Positions 51,257 to 59,499 of a DNA stretch of 64,000 bases are shown here, in pieces. Made by a program: the position numbers and the translations under genes. The notes beneath the pieces were generated by a model. It was not told the origin of the DNA, did not search any database, and worked only from the letters and a program-made list of their open reading frames with translations. Where the stretch lies: NCBI RefSeq assembly GCF_018282095.1, contig NZ_CP074129.1, forward strand, positions 1 through 64,000, given 5' to 3'. Origin of the DNA: Pseudovibrio brasiliensis (GTDB taxonomy: Bacteria; Pseudomonadota; Alphaproteobacteria; Rhizobiales; Stappiaceae). Position 1 is the stretch's first letter, and every line of letters starts with the position of its first letter.

Positions 51257-52051
51257 TCATAAGGTGACGTATGAGACAGATGCAGAAGCGACTTGAAACG
51301 TCCAAGTCTGTCCAGGCGCGTTTGAAGGCTGCAAATCTGCGTCATAGGCCCAGGTCCAGCCAGTTGCACTTGGAGCCCAGAAATTGAGAGTAAGGCTCAT
51401 GTCGGACTGAGGAGCCTGTGAGGTTTTTCGAACTGTAACTCCATTGACTAGCCAGTTGATGCCATTGGGTGACCAGATGATCGACAGATCGATAGGATTC
51501 CCGAACACTTGAGCAATGGTGTTTTGCTGAGCTTCACCTTTAGAGCTGTCATAAAATACGTTCGTGTTGATCTGAGGCGCAGGGTTGTTCCAGTATCTTG
51601 AGATCAGCTCAAAATCTATTTCATCTCTCTGATCTTTACTCTGATTGAGGAGGTTATAGGCAAACAAGGCGGCAACAGCACCTTTGGGCATCGAAGTTGG
51701 GCATATAACCCGTGCATGGAAGGCCACTTTTGCATAGCTGCTCAATCCCCATTTTTCGATTGTACTGATCTGGGTGCCAAGCAATGCCGAATGGTCAGGG
51801 GAGCGCGGGTCAAACGTACTCAGTCTGAGCTGTGCATGACCATTCTTTACAGGCGTGCAACCGATTCCACCGGTAAAATCTGTCGGGTTCCTCAGAGCCG
51901 TTCGCCCTAGAAATGAGGGGTTGTATCCTTTGTGCCAAATTGGGCTTGTCCAGACAGAACGATCCACGTCCGGACCATCGGCAAAAGCAAAATTCTTCGT
52001 GATCCAAGGTCCAGGATCAATGGTTTCAAGTAAGTCACTTCTGGCATCCAT
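51257..52051 (-). CDS. GH16-like glycoside hydrolase
   Basis: 264 residues from ATG 52051 (GAGG 8 bases upstream; the frame is open 35 codons further). A concanavalin-A-like jelly roll of glycoside hydrolase family 16: the catalytic signature EIDFE appears in QRDEIDFELISRYW, with a following NTNVFYDSS strand and IIWSPNGINWLVNGV as in laminarinase/agarase-type enzymes. GH16 cleaves beta-1,3/1,4 glucans or galactans such as algal polysaccharides. No signal peptide is visible, unusual for this family. It is the only gene on the minus strand between leaders and probably a late insertion. Confidence 0.75.
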   Translation of the reverse strand: MDARSDLLETIDPGPWITKNFAFADGPDVDRSVWTSPIWHKGYNPSFLGRTALRNPTDFTGGIGCTPVKNGHAQLRLSTFDPRSPDHSALLGTQISTIEKWGLSSYAKVAFHARVICPTSMPKGAVAALFAYNLLNQSKDQRDEIDFELISRYWNNPAPQINTNVFYDSSKGEAQQNTIAQVFGNPIDLSIIWSPNGINWLVNGVTVRKTSQAPQSDMSLTLNFWAPSATGWTWAYDADLQPSNAPGQTWTFQVASASVSYVTL

Positions 52052-52174
52052 AATCTCATCCTCGGCATCTGTATGATTGATGAGATATCGTAGCGCGAGG
52101 GCATGACTGCTGCATTGGATCTTACGAGGCAGAGTTACGACCGCGTAAAGCAGCACAGTTAGTCAATAACTAAG

Positions 52175-52320
52175 TCCCCGCTCAGTTTGTTCAAGGCGAC
52201 CTGCGAGCAGGCAGAGCGACCAGCTTCCTACGCTGCGCTTCGTGCAGCCGGTCCCCTTCGGTCGCCCTGACCTTGATCAAACTGATCGGCTCCTAATGAC
52301 AAGGAAAGTGAAGGCGGGCC
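52175..52320 (+). promoter_or_regulatory. Class A structured leader (copy 5)
   Basis: Basal stem TCAGTTTGTTCAAGG (52182-52196) / CCTTGATCAAACTGA (52271-52285), one mismatch. The sequence differs from copies 1-3 but pairing is kept. Hairpin CCTGCGAGCAGG and a GCGACC/GGTCGC stem inside. End box GACAAGGAAAGTGAAGGCGGGCC (52299-52321). Confidence 0.7.
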
Positions 52321-52362
52321 TCACATTGAGGCTGCTCACTTACCAGGTCAGGAGAGCCGGGC

Positions 52363-52746
52363 ATGAGTGCAACGATCTTAACTTTTCCAACCAAACAGAA
52401 CACGATGAGACGCAAGGATGTAATCTCATTTTCTGAAACGCTGGAAGCTGCATGGGATGCTTCCTTGGAGGCAACGAATGTTTTTGTCGAAGAAAACGGC
52501 GACTATTTTTCTGAAGGTGGTGCTTATGTCGTGTTTGATGACCTCAACGCTCCATTTGTGCGCCTTTTGAAGGTCAAAGGAGTAGGAGAGGCTATGATCA
52601 GCGGAGGCTGGAAGGTGTCACTTCTTTTAGGTCTGCCCTACAAGTCCAGCTGCGTTTATGAGGCAGGCTGCAATGCCTTTGTTGACGAGCTAAAGCTACG
52701 CAAGATTTCAGCGCGAGTAGTCACTTATGAGGATGGTGAAGAGTGA
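52363..52746 (+). CDS. Unknown plasmid protein, paralogue of 54315 gene
   Basis: 127 residues. The core is shared with the 130-residue protein at 54315: GGAYVVFDDLNAPFVRLLK / GGAWVVINDCQSAFARFLK, then SGGWKVSL / EGGWRVPL and a C-terminal YEAGCNAFVDEL / YEEACRAFVEVL with a V-x-Y/N-Y end. Small soluble alpha/beta domain of unknown function. Both copies are first genes behind class A leaders, so duplication included or preserved the leader. No named family recognised. Confidence 0.6.
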   Translation: MSATILTFPTKQNTMRRKDVISFSETLEAAWDASLEATNVFVEENGDYFSEGGAYVVFDDLNAPFVRLLKVKGVGEAMISGGWKVSLLLGLPYKSSCVYEAGCNAFVDELKLRKISARVVTYEDGEE

Positions 52747-52962
52747 CCAAGACGTATCCCTATACGCAACTTGGATTGCAGTGCTGCGGAGAGGATTACA
52801 AACTTTGTTATTCCAACGCGGCACTAACATTACAAACATTATTATACCGGAACATCCTGAGACTTATGTAAGCAACAAATAGCGCCCTGATTGTTGTTGT
52901 GATATTTACAACATGAGATTGAGCGTTGTTTTAAATATCAAAACATTTTTCGAGATGAGATT

Positions 52963-53424
52963 TTGGCATCCAAACACATGAAAATAGACCCAGATATTAT
53001 TGATCGAACAGCCAGAGTGACCCGCAAAAAGCTTGGCTACACACCATCTGAGATCAAAGAGGTTGTAGAAACTTTGCTCCCAACGGTGGCAGATCGTCAT
53101 GAGCTGCGTACAGCGTTAGAGGAGTATGAGAAGACTGCACAATACAGGCCGATGACCGGCGAGCTCATCAGAGAAGCGCGAAAAAAATGCTTTTTCTTTA
53201 CAGCTGAGCAGTTCGGGCCGCTGTTAGGGTTCAAAGACAGCGGTTCAATACGTTCAACTATGTCTAATTTGGAAAATGGCCGAACTGAAGTAACAGAGAT
53301 GGTTTCTCGACTTGCCAGAGCTTATTTAGCTGGCCATAGGCCTCCAGATTGGCCCAAAAACCCTAAGCTGAAGAAACCAAGCGTGTTGGATAAAAAATCC
53401 TCATCAATAGGTGCCTTCTTCTGA
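52963..53424 (+). CDS. HTH-like plasmid protein
   Basis: About 153 residues; TTG 52963 or ATG 52978 may be the start. The C-terminal half looks like an Xre-type helix-turn-helix: MTGELIREARKKCFFFTAEQ, FGPLLGFKDSGSIRSTMSNL, ENGRTEVTEMVSRLARAYLA. The N-terminal 60 residues are helical and charged. A DNA-binding regulator role is likely. It stands in a low-GC region without leader structure; the 216 bp before it have no other feature. Confidence 0.58.
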   Translation: MASKHMKIDPDIIDRTARVTRKKLGYTPSEIKEVVETLLPTVADRHELRTALEEYEKTAQYRPMTGELIREARKKCFFFTAEQFGPLLGFKDSGSIRSTMSNLENGRTEVTEMVSRLARAYLAGHRPPDWPKNPKLKKPSVLDKKSSSIGAFF

Positions 53425-53587
53425 AAAACAGCATGATTTTTCAACCGCAGACCAAAGAAGATAACAGCCAGCCTTACATATAGTTGCAGACAACATATAT
53501 TGCATATAAACAACTTAAAATTGTTATCATGTCTTGCAATGCCCGCTGAGCGTCATCACAGCATGGCAGCTCAGTTAGAGGTTGATT

Positions 53588-54031
53588 TTGATCGAGAGCA
53601 GACGGGCAGACGTTATCGGTCGCCGCATCAAAGAACTTCGAGAAGAACGCAAGCTCACTCAACCTCAGATGGGTGAGCTGTTTAGCTTCTCTGTCTCCAG
53701 ATTAAGCCAATATGAGTGGGGTGATTTTACACCACCGTTTGATCTGCTGATGCATTTTGCTGAATTTTTTAAGGTCAATCATGCTTGGATCATGGGTGTT
53801 CCGAACGCCCCTAAATATCTTCCACCGGCCCAAGAGGTGATAGAGAAGTTCGAAACCTTAAGTCCGATCATTGAAGCTCGTGCCTTTGCTCTTGGGATCT
53901 ACCTGACACAAGAAACACGCAGAAAAGCCATTGGGTTTCTCATCGACAACTTTCCTGACATTCTCCAGACCTATGAAGACAATCTGGATGTGATCGATAG
54001 TGCCGTTATCGTGAGTGGCGACCGCCCTTAG
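53588..54031 (+). CDS. Xre-family transcriptional regulator
   Basis: 147 residues from TTG 53588, preferred because AGAGG lies six bases upstream; TTG 53582 follows it directly. A clear HTH_3 domain occupies residues 9-65 (VIGRRIKELREERKLTQPQM, GELFSFSVSRLSQYEWGDFT). The C-terminal half is helical and of unknown type (SPIIEARAFALGIYLTQETR). As the second HTH gene in tandem with the one at 52963 it may control this cluster. Target sites are not identifiable. Confidence 0.75.
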   Translation: MIESRRADVIGRRIKELREERKLTQPQMGELFSFSVSRLSQYEWGDFTPPFDLLMHFAEFFKVNHAWIMGVPNAPKYLPPAQEVIEKFETLSPIIEARAFALGIYLTQETRRKAIGFLIDNFPDILQTYEDNLDVIDSAVIVSGDRP

Positions 54032-54129
54032 CCGAAGTGCCTTGTTAGCTATCCAGCTCTCACGCCAAATTCTTCCTTCCTTCCTTTCTTATGTCATTAG
54101 CGGCAAGGCGCTTACGCGCCTTTCATGTT

Positions 54130-54314
54130 TGCTTTGGTCGTGCTGCGCCCGCCCAGGTCAAGGCAACCCGCAAGCGGGCAATCAGCCCACCTTCATCCAT
54201 TCGCTGCGCTCATTCCTTGCAGGCGGTTCCCTATCGGTCTGATTGGCCTGTGACCTTGGCTCCGGCTTTCCTTGTGACAAGGAAAATAGAAACGGACCTT
54301 AAAGGGAACAGACG
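54130..54314 (+). promoter_or_regulatory. Class A structured leader (copy 6)
   Basis: Hairpin CCCGCAAGCGGG (54167-54178) replaces CCTGCAAGCAGG with both sides changed. The inner stem CAATCAG (54179-54185) / CTGATTG (54239-54245) replaces CATCCAG / CTGGATG. End box AAGGAAAATAGAAACGG shortly before ATG 54315. Good compensatory evidence of conserved structure. Confidence 0.7.
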
Positions 54315-54707
54315 ATGCAAACACCCCAGACCCCACCTACCAGCCTTGAGGATCTGCTTGAAGGCATGACCATTCCGACTTTGCCGCCTGAGGGGTCTCC
54401 TGAGTGGATTCTGGACATGGCCTATGATGCGGCCACCAGTGCAGCTCTCAGAGCGCATGGAGCTTGCAATGATCAGGCCGACTGCGGGGGGGCATGGGTT
54501 GTCATCAATGATTGTCAGTCCGCGTTTGCTCGTTTCTTAAAGCAAAGCGATACAGGCGACCGGCATTTTGAAGGGGGCTGGCGGGTGCCCCTTTGTCAGG
54601 GACTAAGAACACAATCGCGCATCATCTATGAGGAAGCGTGTCGTGCCTTTGTAGAGGTGCTGGAGCAACACGGCATCAAGGCATGGGTCTTCAATTACAT
54701 CGATTAG
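54315..54707 (+). CDS. Unknown plasmid protein, paralogue of 52363 gene
   Basis: 130 residues. N-terminal 35 residues Pro/Thr-rich, then the shared core GGAWVVINDCQSAFARFLK, EGGWRVPLCQG and YEEACRAFVEVLEQHGIKA. See the gene at 52363 for the matching blocks; identity over the core is roughly a third. It contains four scattered Cys (ACNDQADCGG among them) absent from the paralogue. First gene after a class A leader, with two further small genes downstream on the same strand. Confidence 0.6.
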   Translation: MQTPQTPPTSLEDLLEGMTIPTLPPEGSPEWILDMAYDAATSAALRAHGACNDQADCGGAWVVINDCQSAFARFLKQSDTGDRHFEGGWRVPLCQGLRTQSRIIYEEACRAFVEVLEQHGIKAWVFNYID

Positions 54708-54755
54708 GCCCACGAACACTTTCTCAGTACCCTTTAACAGCAGGCAATCAAGTCT

Positions 54756-55085
54756 ATGACCTACAGACTTCCTAGCTTCAACGAGCGCGTGGACTACGCC
54801 CATCAAGCTCTATTGCGCGGTGAAGATAGCCGCAAGTTCGACAATTGTTTTGAAATGTGGGACGGCGCTTTTGTGGTCGCAGCCCTCATGCGGCGCAGCT
54901 TGAGCGATCCAGAGCTCCGGCAAGCCATCAAAAAAGACTTCTCCTCTGTTGGGCTAGCTCAGTGGCAGCAAACCACTGCCAGCCTGGCTCACATCCCCAC
55001 ACACAAGCTTTCCGATAAGGCCGCAGCCCATCGGCGGCAAGTTGAGAAACGTCCGTACGGCTTCCAGCAGCCAAGCCTTTTCTAA
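54756..55085 (+). CDS. Small unknown plasmid protein
   Basis: 109 residues, helical and basic towards the end (SDKAAAHRRQVEKRPYGFQQ). No motif recognised. It lies 48 bp after the previous gene and 22 bp before the next on the same strand, so probably one operon under the class A leader at 54130. Confidence 0.5.
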   Translation: MTYRLPSFNERVDYAHQALLRGEDSRKFDNCFEMWDGAFVVAALMRRSLSDPELRQAIKKDFSSVGLAQWQQTTASLAHIPTHKLSDKAAAHRRQVEKRPYGFQQPSLF

Positions 55086-55107
55086 CTGACAGACCCAGAG
55101 AAAACAC

Positions 55108-55644
55108 ATGTACAATTTCACTAAACCAACCTGCTCTTTAACAGCGATTACCTTTCTGATTGAGCTGCACAAAGCAGACTTGATGTTTCATGCTGATGAC
55201 AGCCCGCAACAATGCAATTTTGAAAGAGAGCTACCAGCTGAGACTCTTGAGGTAATGGATCGCTACATGCAGGCCACCCATCACCATTTGGAAGATCCAA
55301 ATGTGATTGTAGTCGAGTTAAGCAAAGCCCTTGTGCCAGAGCAGGCAGCGTCAACGAACCACCCCGCTAATGTCTTATCTGTTCTTGATCTCTCAACCGC
55401 TCACCTGTCACCTCAAACACTTGCAATGCTCAGTGAAAAGACCCCTGAAACCTTCCCGCTCTACGGTGGCAACCTCATGAATGGTCTGTTTATCTCAGCA
55501 GGCAGAGACTACGACTACAGTGGTAAGAAGTTGCCCATTGATTTGCTTTCATGCCTCACAGCAGCATGGGCGCAGGATTGCTCTCACATTCTCTTTGACA
55601 GCGATGGGCCGGTAGATGAGTGCTTATTTGATTACTCGCAGTGA
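55108..55644 (+). CDS. DUF5983-like plasmid protein
   Basis: 178 residues. The C-terminal two thirds match the pattern of DUF5983-type plasmid proteins: SVLDLSTAHLSPQTLAML, a Gly-rich middle (YGGNLMNGLFISAGRDYD), then LPIDLLSCLTAAWAQDCSHI and LFDSDGPVDE. Function unknown; such genes are common on alpha- and gammaproteobacterial plasmids. Last gene of the 54315 group. Confidence 0.55.
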   Translation: MYNFTKPTCSLTAITFLIELHKADLMFHADDSPQQCNFERELPAETLEVMDRYMQATHHHLEDPNVIVVELSKALVPEQAASTNHPANVLSVLDLSTAHLSPQTLAMLSEKTPETFPLYGGNLMNGLFISAGRDYDYSGKKLPIDLLSCLTAAWAQDCSHILFDSDGPVDECLFDYSQ

Positions 55645-56344
55645 AGGCCCAAAAATAATATTGGTACGAGTTAATGTACCTAATTCAAATTCGTAATGTG
55701 TAAGAGTAGTCGAGATGTCGGATGAATTAATAAACTCGCATCTGGCTGCTTGCTAAGTATTTAGTGCCAACTTCATCTCAGAAGAGCTGGTTAAAATATA
55801 ATACAGAAATAACCCCCTGTAAAAATGAGTTGTTTTTGCTTTTTCGCTTGGCTTTGCGGAAATGGCAGTGTTCTGCTACCTGCACCTTATTAGGAACACA
55901 CTTGAGACTCCCCATTATCCACACAGAGTACAATATTTGGTGTTCCGATACCTCTTATGCACACAATCAGTGGACAGATCGCAGTTGACGATGCTTTCCG
56001 ATTCAATCTAATTTGAAGACATCAAAACTGCCCAATGTAGTTTTGGTCAACTTCATAGTTATTAATTGTTTCGAGAAGGAAGTATAATGAACTTACTTGC
56101 TGCATCAGCATGGCTTGCTGAAAAAATAACCAACTTGAACCTATTTGTAGAGCTTCAAATTGACTTGGACTGGGTCAAGTTTATTGCAAACTTGACCCTA
56201 TCCTAGATCGATACTTAGGAAAGCACTAAATCTTGCAGGATGATTGCTTCCCCTAACATCATTACTGAAGCCTAGAGCACACTAGGCTTCAGTTCAATAT
56301 CAAAATATTAATTTCAAAGCTTCAGAAGTTTCCATCTAGTTAGA
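55645..56344. other. Low-GC gap with one possible short gene
   Basis: About 700 bp without a convincing longer gene. AT-rich, with one possible 39-codon gene at 56087-56206. No clear repeat or hairpin otherwise. Confidence 0.5.
56087..56206 (+). CDS. Possible 39-residue small protein
   Basis: ATG 56087 has a strong ribosome-binding site (AAGGA, 8 bases upstream) in otherwise empty AT-rich DNA. The product starts MNLLAASAWLAEKITNLNLF, then ELQIDLDWVKFIANLTL: amphipathic, moderately hydrophobic, 39 residues, no basic tail. It could be a small membrane-active or regulatory peptide, or chance. Confidence 0.3.
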   Translation: MNLLAASAWLAEKITNLNLFVELQIDLDWVKFIANLTLS

Positions 56345-56656
56345 AGCGGCGAGATCTGGCTTGCAAGATCTCAGCGGGATCGGCTGATCCCACATCGATC
56401 TCACACACCAGCTCACTCATGTTGGTTCTAGGCTTACGGCTGGCAGCCAGTCATTCATTTCTCTCTGTCATTTCGCCTGAGGATCTGCAGCAAGGGCTTC
56501 GCCCTCGCAGATGCCATCAAAAAAGCTGCAGTTACCACAACCTGCCCTTCGGCCAGGATGGGGAAACAGGTCTTTTTGGATTGCATCAGCTCACCCGCCT
56601 GTTTGGCAAGGAAAATAGAAACAGGCCTCTTGTGAGGCGGCTAAGGAGAAATAGAA
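56345..56656 (+). promoter_or_regulatory. Class B structured leader (copy 1)
   Basis: Contains hairpin GGGATC-GGCT-GATCCC (56376-56391), GGCTTACGGCTGG, the stem-loop ATCTGCAGCAAGGGC / GCCCTCGCAGAT, and CTGCCCTTCGGCCAGG. The end box is TTGGCAAGGAAAATAGAAAC, about 40 bases before ATG 56657. About 165 bp are nearly identical to the copies at 57660 and 60405. Confidence 0.68.
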
Positions 56657-57046
56657 ATGATCGCAGTCGGAGAAACCACCAATGTTTTGTATACGCAGCT
56701 TATCTGCAAGAAGTCTGGAAAGGTGCTGGGACAAGTAAGCGGGCCAACAGAGCAAACTGCGTACTGCAACAAAGTTTGGGCTGTACAATCAGATCAAGAG
56801 TTGATTGTCACAGATAAAACCGATGTGGCTGAACCATCTAACTTCTATGGCCCAGTTCCAAAGAACTCCAACGTCTATGTTTACGGTGATTTTCTTGAAG
56901 AGCAAAAACCCACTGACATAGAACCAACTTGGGTAGGTGCAGCGCTTGAACTGGAGCAGATGAAAAACTCAGCGTTTGATGTTGCCGGAAACACATGGAC
57001 CGCATTTAACGAAAGCGGCGAGGTGCTTGGTTCATCTGAGTTCTAA
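56657..57046 (+). CDS. Unknown plasmid protein under class B leader
   Basis: 129 residues, soluble and acidic, beta-rich start (TTNVLYTQLICKKSGKVLGQ) and an acidic/aromatic remainder (PSNFYGPVPKNSNVYVYGDF). GGAG lies upstream of the ATG, directly after the leader end box. No motif recognised. Confidence 0.55.
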   Translation: MIAVGETTNVLYTQLICKKSGKVLGQVSGPTEQTAYCNKVWAVQSDQELIVTDKTDVAEPSNFYGPVPKNSNVYVYGDFLEEQKPTDIEPTWVGAALELEQMKNSAFDVAGNTWTAFNESGEVLGSSEF

Positions 57047-57131
57047 TACTCAAGGGCTAAAGTTAAGCGCGGCGGCTTGATAGTAAGCAAGCGGCCTTCT
57101 GCTCCTCCATTTTTCAAAGGCACTTCTTGCC

Positions 57132-57557
57132 ATGACCGCAACATTTGAAAGCATGGGCTATGGCCCCTGCCATCCTTGGTATTACCACACCGGCGGAACA
57201 CCGCTTTACCCAAAACAGATTAAACGTTGCGTGATTGCTTCAGGCTATCGCGGGTATCTGGCAGGTGAGATTGAACGCATTGACCAGTGTGCAGAGCCCA
57301 AGCGCACACATGAGCTTAGAGCGATCAAGGCCACTGCTTTAACTCAGTTGAAACGTGATTTGAGCAGATACCGTGAGGCGGTGTGTGAACTGCGCCAAGG
57401 AGAGGTCTTTTATGATAAGGCCGACCCATTCCGATCTATTGGCGATTACTGCGTGAGTGCCAGCTTGAAGCACAATCATATCTATAATGGCTTTGCGATC
57501 CTCAACTACGTTGATGAGTTACTTGCCCACCAGAAAGACTTGTTTGATTTGTTTTAG
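57132..57557 (+). CDS. Unknown plasmid protein
   Basis: 141 residues, helical, basic in the middle (IERIDQCAEPKRTHELRAIK; LKRDLSRYREAVCELRQGEV), aromatic N-terminus (YGPCHPWYYHTGG). It lies 85 bp after the previous gene, probably the same operon, and is closed by a strong terminator. No family recognised. Confidence 0.55.
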   Translation: MTATFESMGYGPCHPWYYHTGGTPLYPKQIKRCVIASGYRGYLAGEIERIDQCAEPKRTHELRAIKATALTQLKRDLSRYREAVCELRQGEVFYDKADPFRSIGDYCVSASLKHNHIYNGFAILNYVDELLAHQKDLFDLF

Positions 57558-57582
57558 TGCTAACATCCTGATGGATAGGACT

Positions 57583-57606
57583 GGGGGGCGAAAGCTCCCC
57601 TTTTTT
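57583..57606 (+). terminator. Intrinsic terminator
   Basis: Stem GGGGGGC / GCTCCCC closed by a GAAA tetraloop and followed by six T. Ends the 56657-57557 unit. Confidence 0.85.
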
Positions 57607-57659
57607 CATTTGTGCCTTCCAGCCTTCAAGAACGATTGGCCTTCAAAGCTACAAGAAGC

Positions 57660-58002
57660 GGAGCGTCCTGGTTCGAAAGCTCTGCGCGGGATCTGCTGAT
57701 CCCACTTAGATCTTGCAACCCAGAACACCCATATTTGCATTGGGCTTACGGCTGGCCAGCGACCGGCGCACCGGCCACATGCCAGCCTTCAGCAAGTCGC
57801 CAATCTTTCATCTCTCTCTGTCATTTCGCCTGAGGATCTGCAGCAAGGGCTTCGCCCTCGCAGATGCCATCAAAAAAGCTGCAGTTACCACAACCTGCCC
57901 TCCGGCCAGGATGGGGAAACAGGTCTTTTTGGATTGCATCAGCTCACCCGCTTGCTTGGCAAGGAAAATAGAAACGGGCCTCGTTGAGACGGAGACAACA
58001 AA
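57660..58002 (+). promoter_or_regulatory. Class B structured leader (copy 2), upstream of DUF3560 gene
   Basis: Hairpin GGGATCTGCTGATCCC (57688-57703), GCGACCGGCGCACCGGCC block, stem-loop with AAGGGCTTCGCCCT, CCAGGATGGGG, and the end box AAGGAAAATAGAAACGG before ATG 58003. From about 57800 to 57975 it is nearly identical to copy 1 and copy 3. Confidence 0.7.
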
Positions 58003-59409
58003 ATGACCAAGACCCATTCACAGCACATGGCAGAGATTGAGCAGATTGAAGGCGTGGAAGCGACCTACAGCCCAGAGGACAACAAGCTCCGCCTCTATGC
58101 TGAAGATCGTTTCGACGAGGAAACCTATGCAATCGTAAAATCATTTGGCTTCAATTGGGCTCCAAAGCAGAAGCTTTTTGTTGCTCCGGCGTGGACGCCA
58201 GAGCGAGAGGATTTCTGTGTTGCGATTGCTGGCGATATTGAAGCCGAAGGCACCACGCTTGCAGAACGCGCAGCAGCAAAGGCCGAGCGACTGGAGGGCT
58301 ACGCAGCGAACAAAGAGCGCAAGGCGGGAGAGCTGTTTTCTGCAGCTGATGAGTTGTCGCGAATGTTTGAGGACGGCCAGCCGATCCTTGCGGGCCATCA
58401 CTCAGAGCGTAAGGCTTTGAAGGCCAAAGATCGCATGGATAGCAACTTGAAGCGCGGTGTTGAGAGCCAGAAGGCAGCAAGGCACTATCTGTACAAGGCC
58501 GTGAGCGTGCAGCATCACGCCAACTTCAAGAACAGCCCAAAAGTAAGAGCAAACCGCATCAAAGCCCTCTTCGTTGAGTTGCGCAAATATCAAAGCGACC
58601 TCAATCACTATGCACTGGCTTTGAAGGTTTGGGAGAAAACGACGAGTGAAAAGGGGATCTCAGGCCTCGTTGAAATAGGCCGGATTCGGACCGGATCTAT
58701 AGCGGCTTGGGAGACACGCGGACGTATTAAAGAGGGTGAGATCACTCTGCAGGAGCTACGCAGCGAGCGTATAGCAGCATTCAAGTGGCAACTTGAAAAC
58801 ACCAACCGTCACCGCTGGGTTGATCATCTGCTCAACCGGCTGGCCTATGAAAATGTAATGCTTGGCGGTGTCAGTCGTTTTGAGGGCGAGATCACAGCAA
58901 CATTGCTTCAGACCTTCGCCCGCGCCCATGGTGCAGACAAACCGAAAGCGACTAAAACGCAGAGTGGAAACTTTGAGCTTAAAAGCCTTGCCCCTTTGCC
59001 GCTTCAGTTTGTGCAAGGTGCGACACATGACACGCTTGAACTGACTGATAGTGAGTGGTGCGAGCTGATGAAAGATGTTTGCTATGAGGTGCCAGTTAAG
59101 AAAGATGCCAAGCCATCAATTTTGAACTTCAAAGCCAAACACCTGCAGTCTCCCAGTCGCTACCATTCCGGCGAGTTCAACACCTTTGAGCAGATAGAGT
59201 TGACGAAGGCAGAATATGCAAAAATCTACTCTGAAGTACGGGGAACGCGGCTTTCTGTTTGCGGCAAGTTTCGCTTCAAGATCTGTTTAGATCCAAACTA
59301 CAAAGGCCCTCGCTATCAAGCCCCTTGGGTTGCTGTTTTCCTGACAGACAGCAAGGCTCATCCTGTACCGGAGAGCTTTGTGCCGGTCGTAGAAGCTAAG
59401 GCCGCATAG
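58003..59409 (+). CDS. DUF3560-domain plasmid protein
   Basis: 468 residues. The N-terminal DUF3560 region runs about 20-165: VEATYSPEDNKLRLYAEDRF, FGFNWAPKQKLFVAPAW, then AAAKAERLEGYAANKERKAG and MDSNLKRGVESQKAARHYLY. The rest is a less conserved plasmid-type domain (IRTGSIAAWETRGRIKEGE near 230-248). Such proteins are common in transfer or leading regions of alphaproteobacterial plasmids; biochemical role unknown. The central segment is strongly helical and basic, suggesting nucleic-acid binding. First gene after the class B leader. Confidence 0.72.
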   Translation: MTKTHSQHMAEIEQIEGVEATYSPEDNKLRLYAEDRFDEETYAIVKSFGFNWAPKQKLFVAPAWTPEREDFCVAIAGDIEAEGTTLAERAAAKAERLEGYAANKERKAGELFSAADELSRMFEDGQPILAGHHSERKALKAKDRMDSNLKRGVESQKAARHYLYKAVSVQHHANFKNSPKVRANRIKALFVELRKYQSDLNHYALALKVWEKTTSEKGISGLVEIGRIRTGSIAAWETRGRIKEGEITLQELRSERIAAFKWQLENTNRHRWVDHLLNRLAYENVMLGGVSRFEGEITATLLQTFARAHGADKPKATKTQSGNFELKSLAPLPLQFVQGATHDTLELTDSEWCELMKDVCYEVPVKKDAKPSILNFKAKHLQSPSRYHSGEFNTFEQIELTKAEYAKIYSEVRGTRLSVCGKFRFKICLDPNYKGPRYQAPWVAVFLTDSKAHPVPESFVPVVEAKAA

Positions 59410-59425
59410 GCCACTTACACCGCCA

Positions 59426-59453
59426 GAGATCACAGCACCGATGCTGTGATCTC
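59426..59453 (+). terminator. Perfect 12-bp hairpin between DUF3560 and methyltransferase genes
   Basis: GAGATCACAGCA / TGCTGTGATCTC with loop CCGA. No T-run, so it may be an attenuator or processing site rather than a full terminator. Confidence 0.55.
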
Positions 59454-59499
59454 ATCCCCCAGGCCGACACAGAACCACGCAACTCAAGGGCAAAGTGAA

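Noticed and set aside
56419-58006. Small genes inside class B leaders
   Set aside because: Several leaders contain open frames, but the frames differ between copies while hairpins are conserved, so selection is on structure, not protein.
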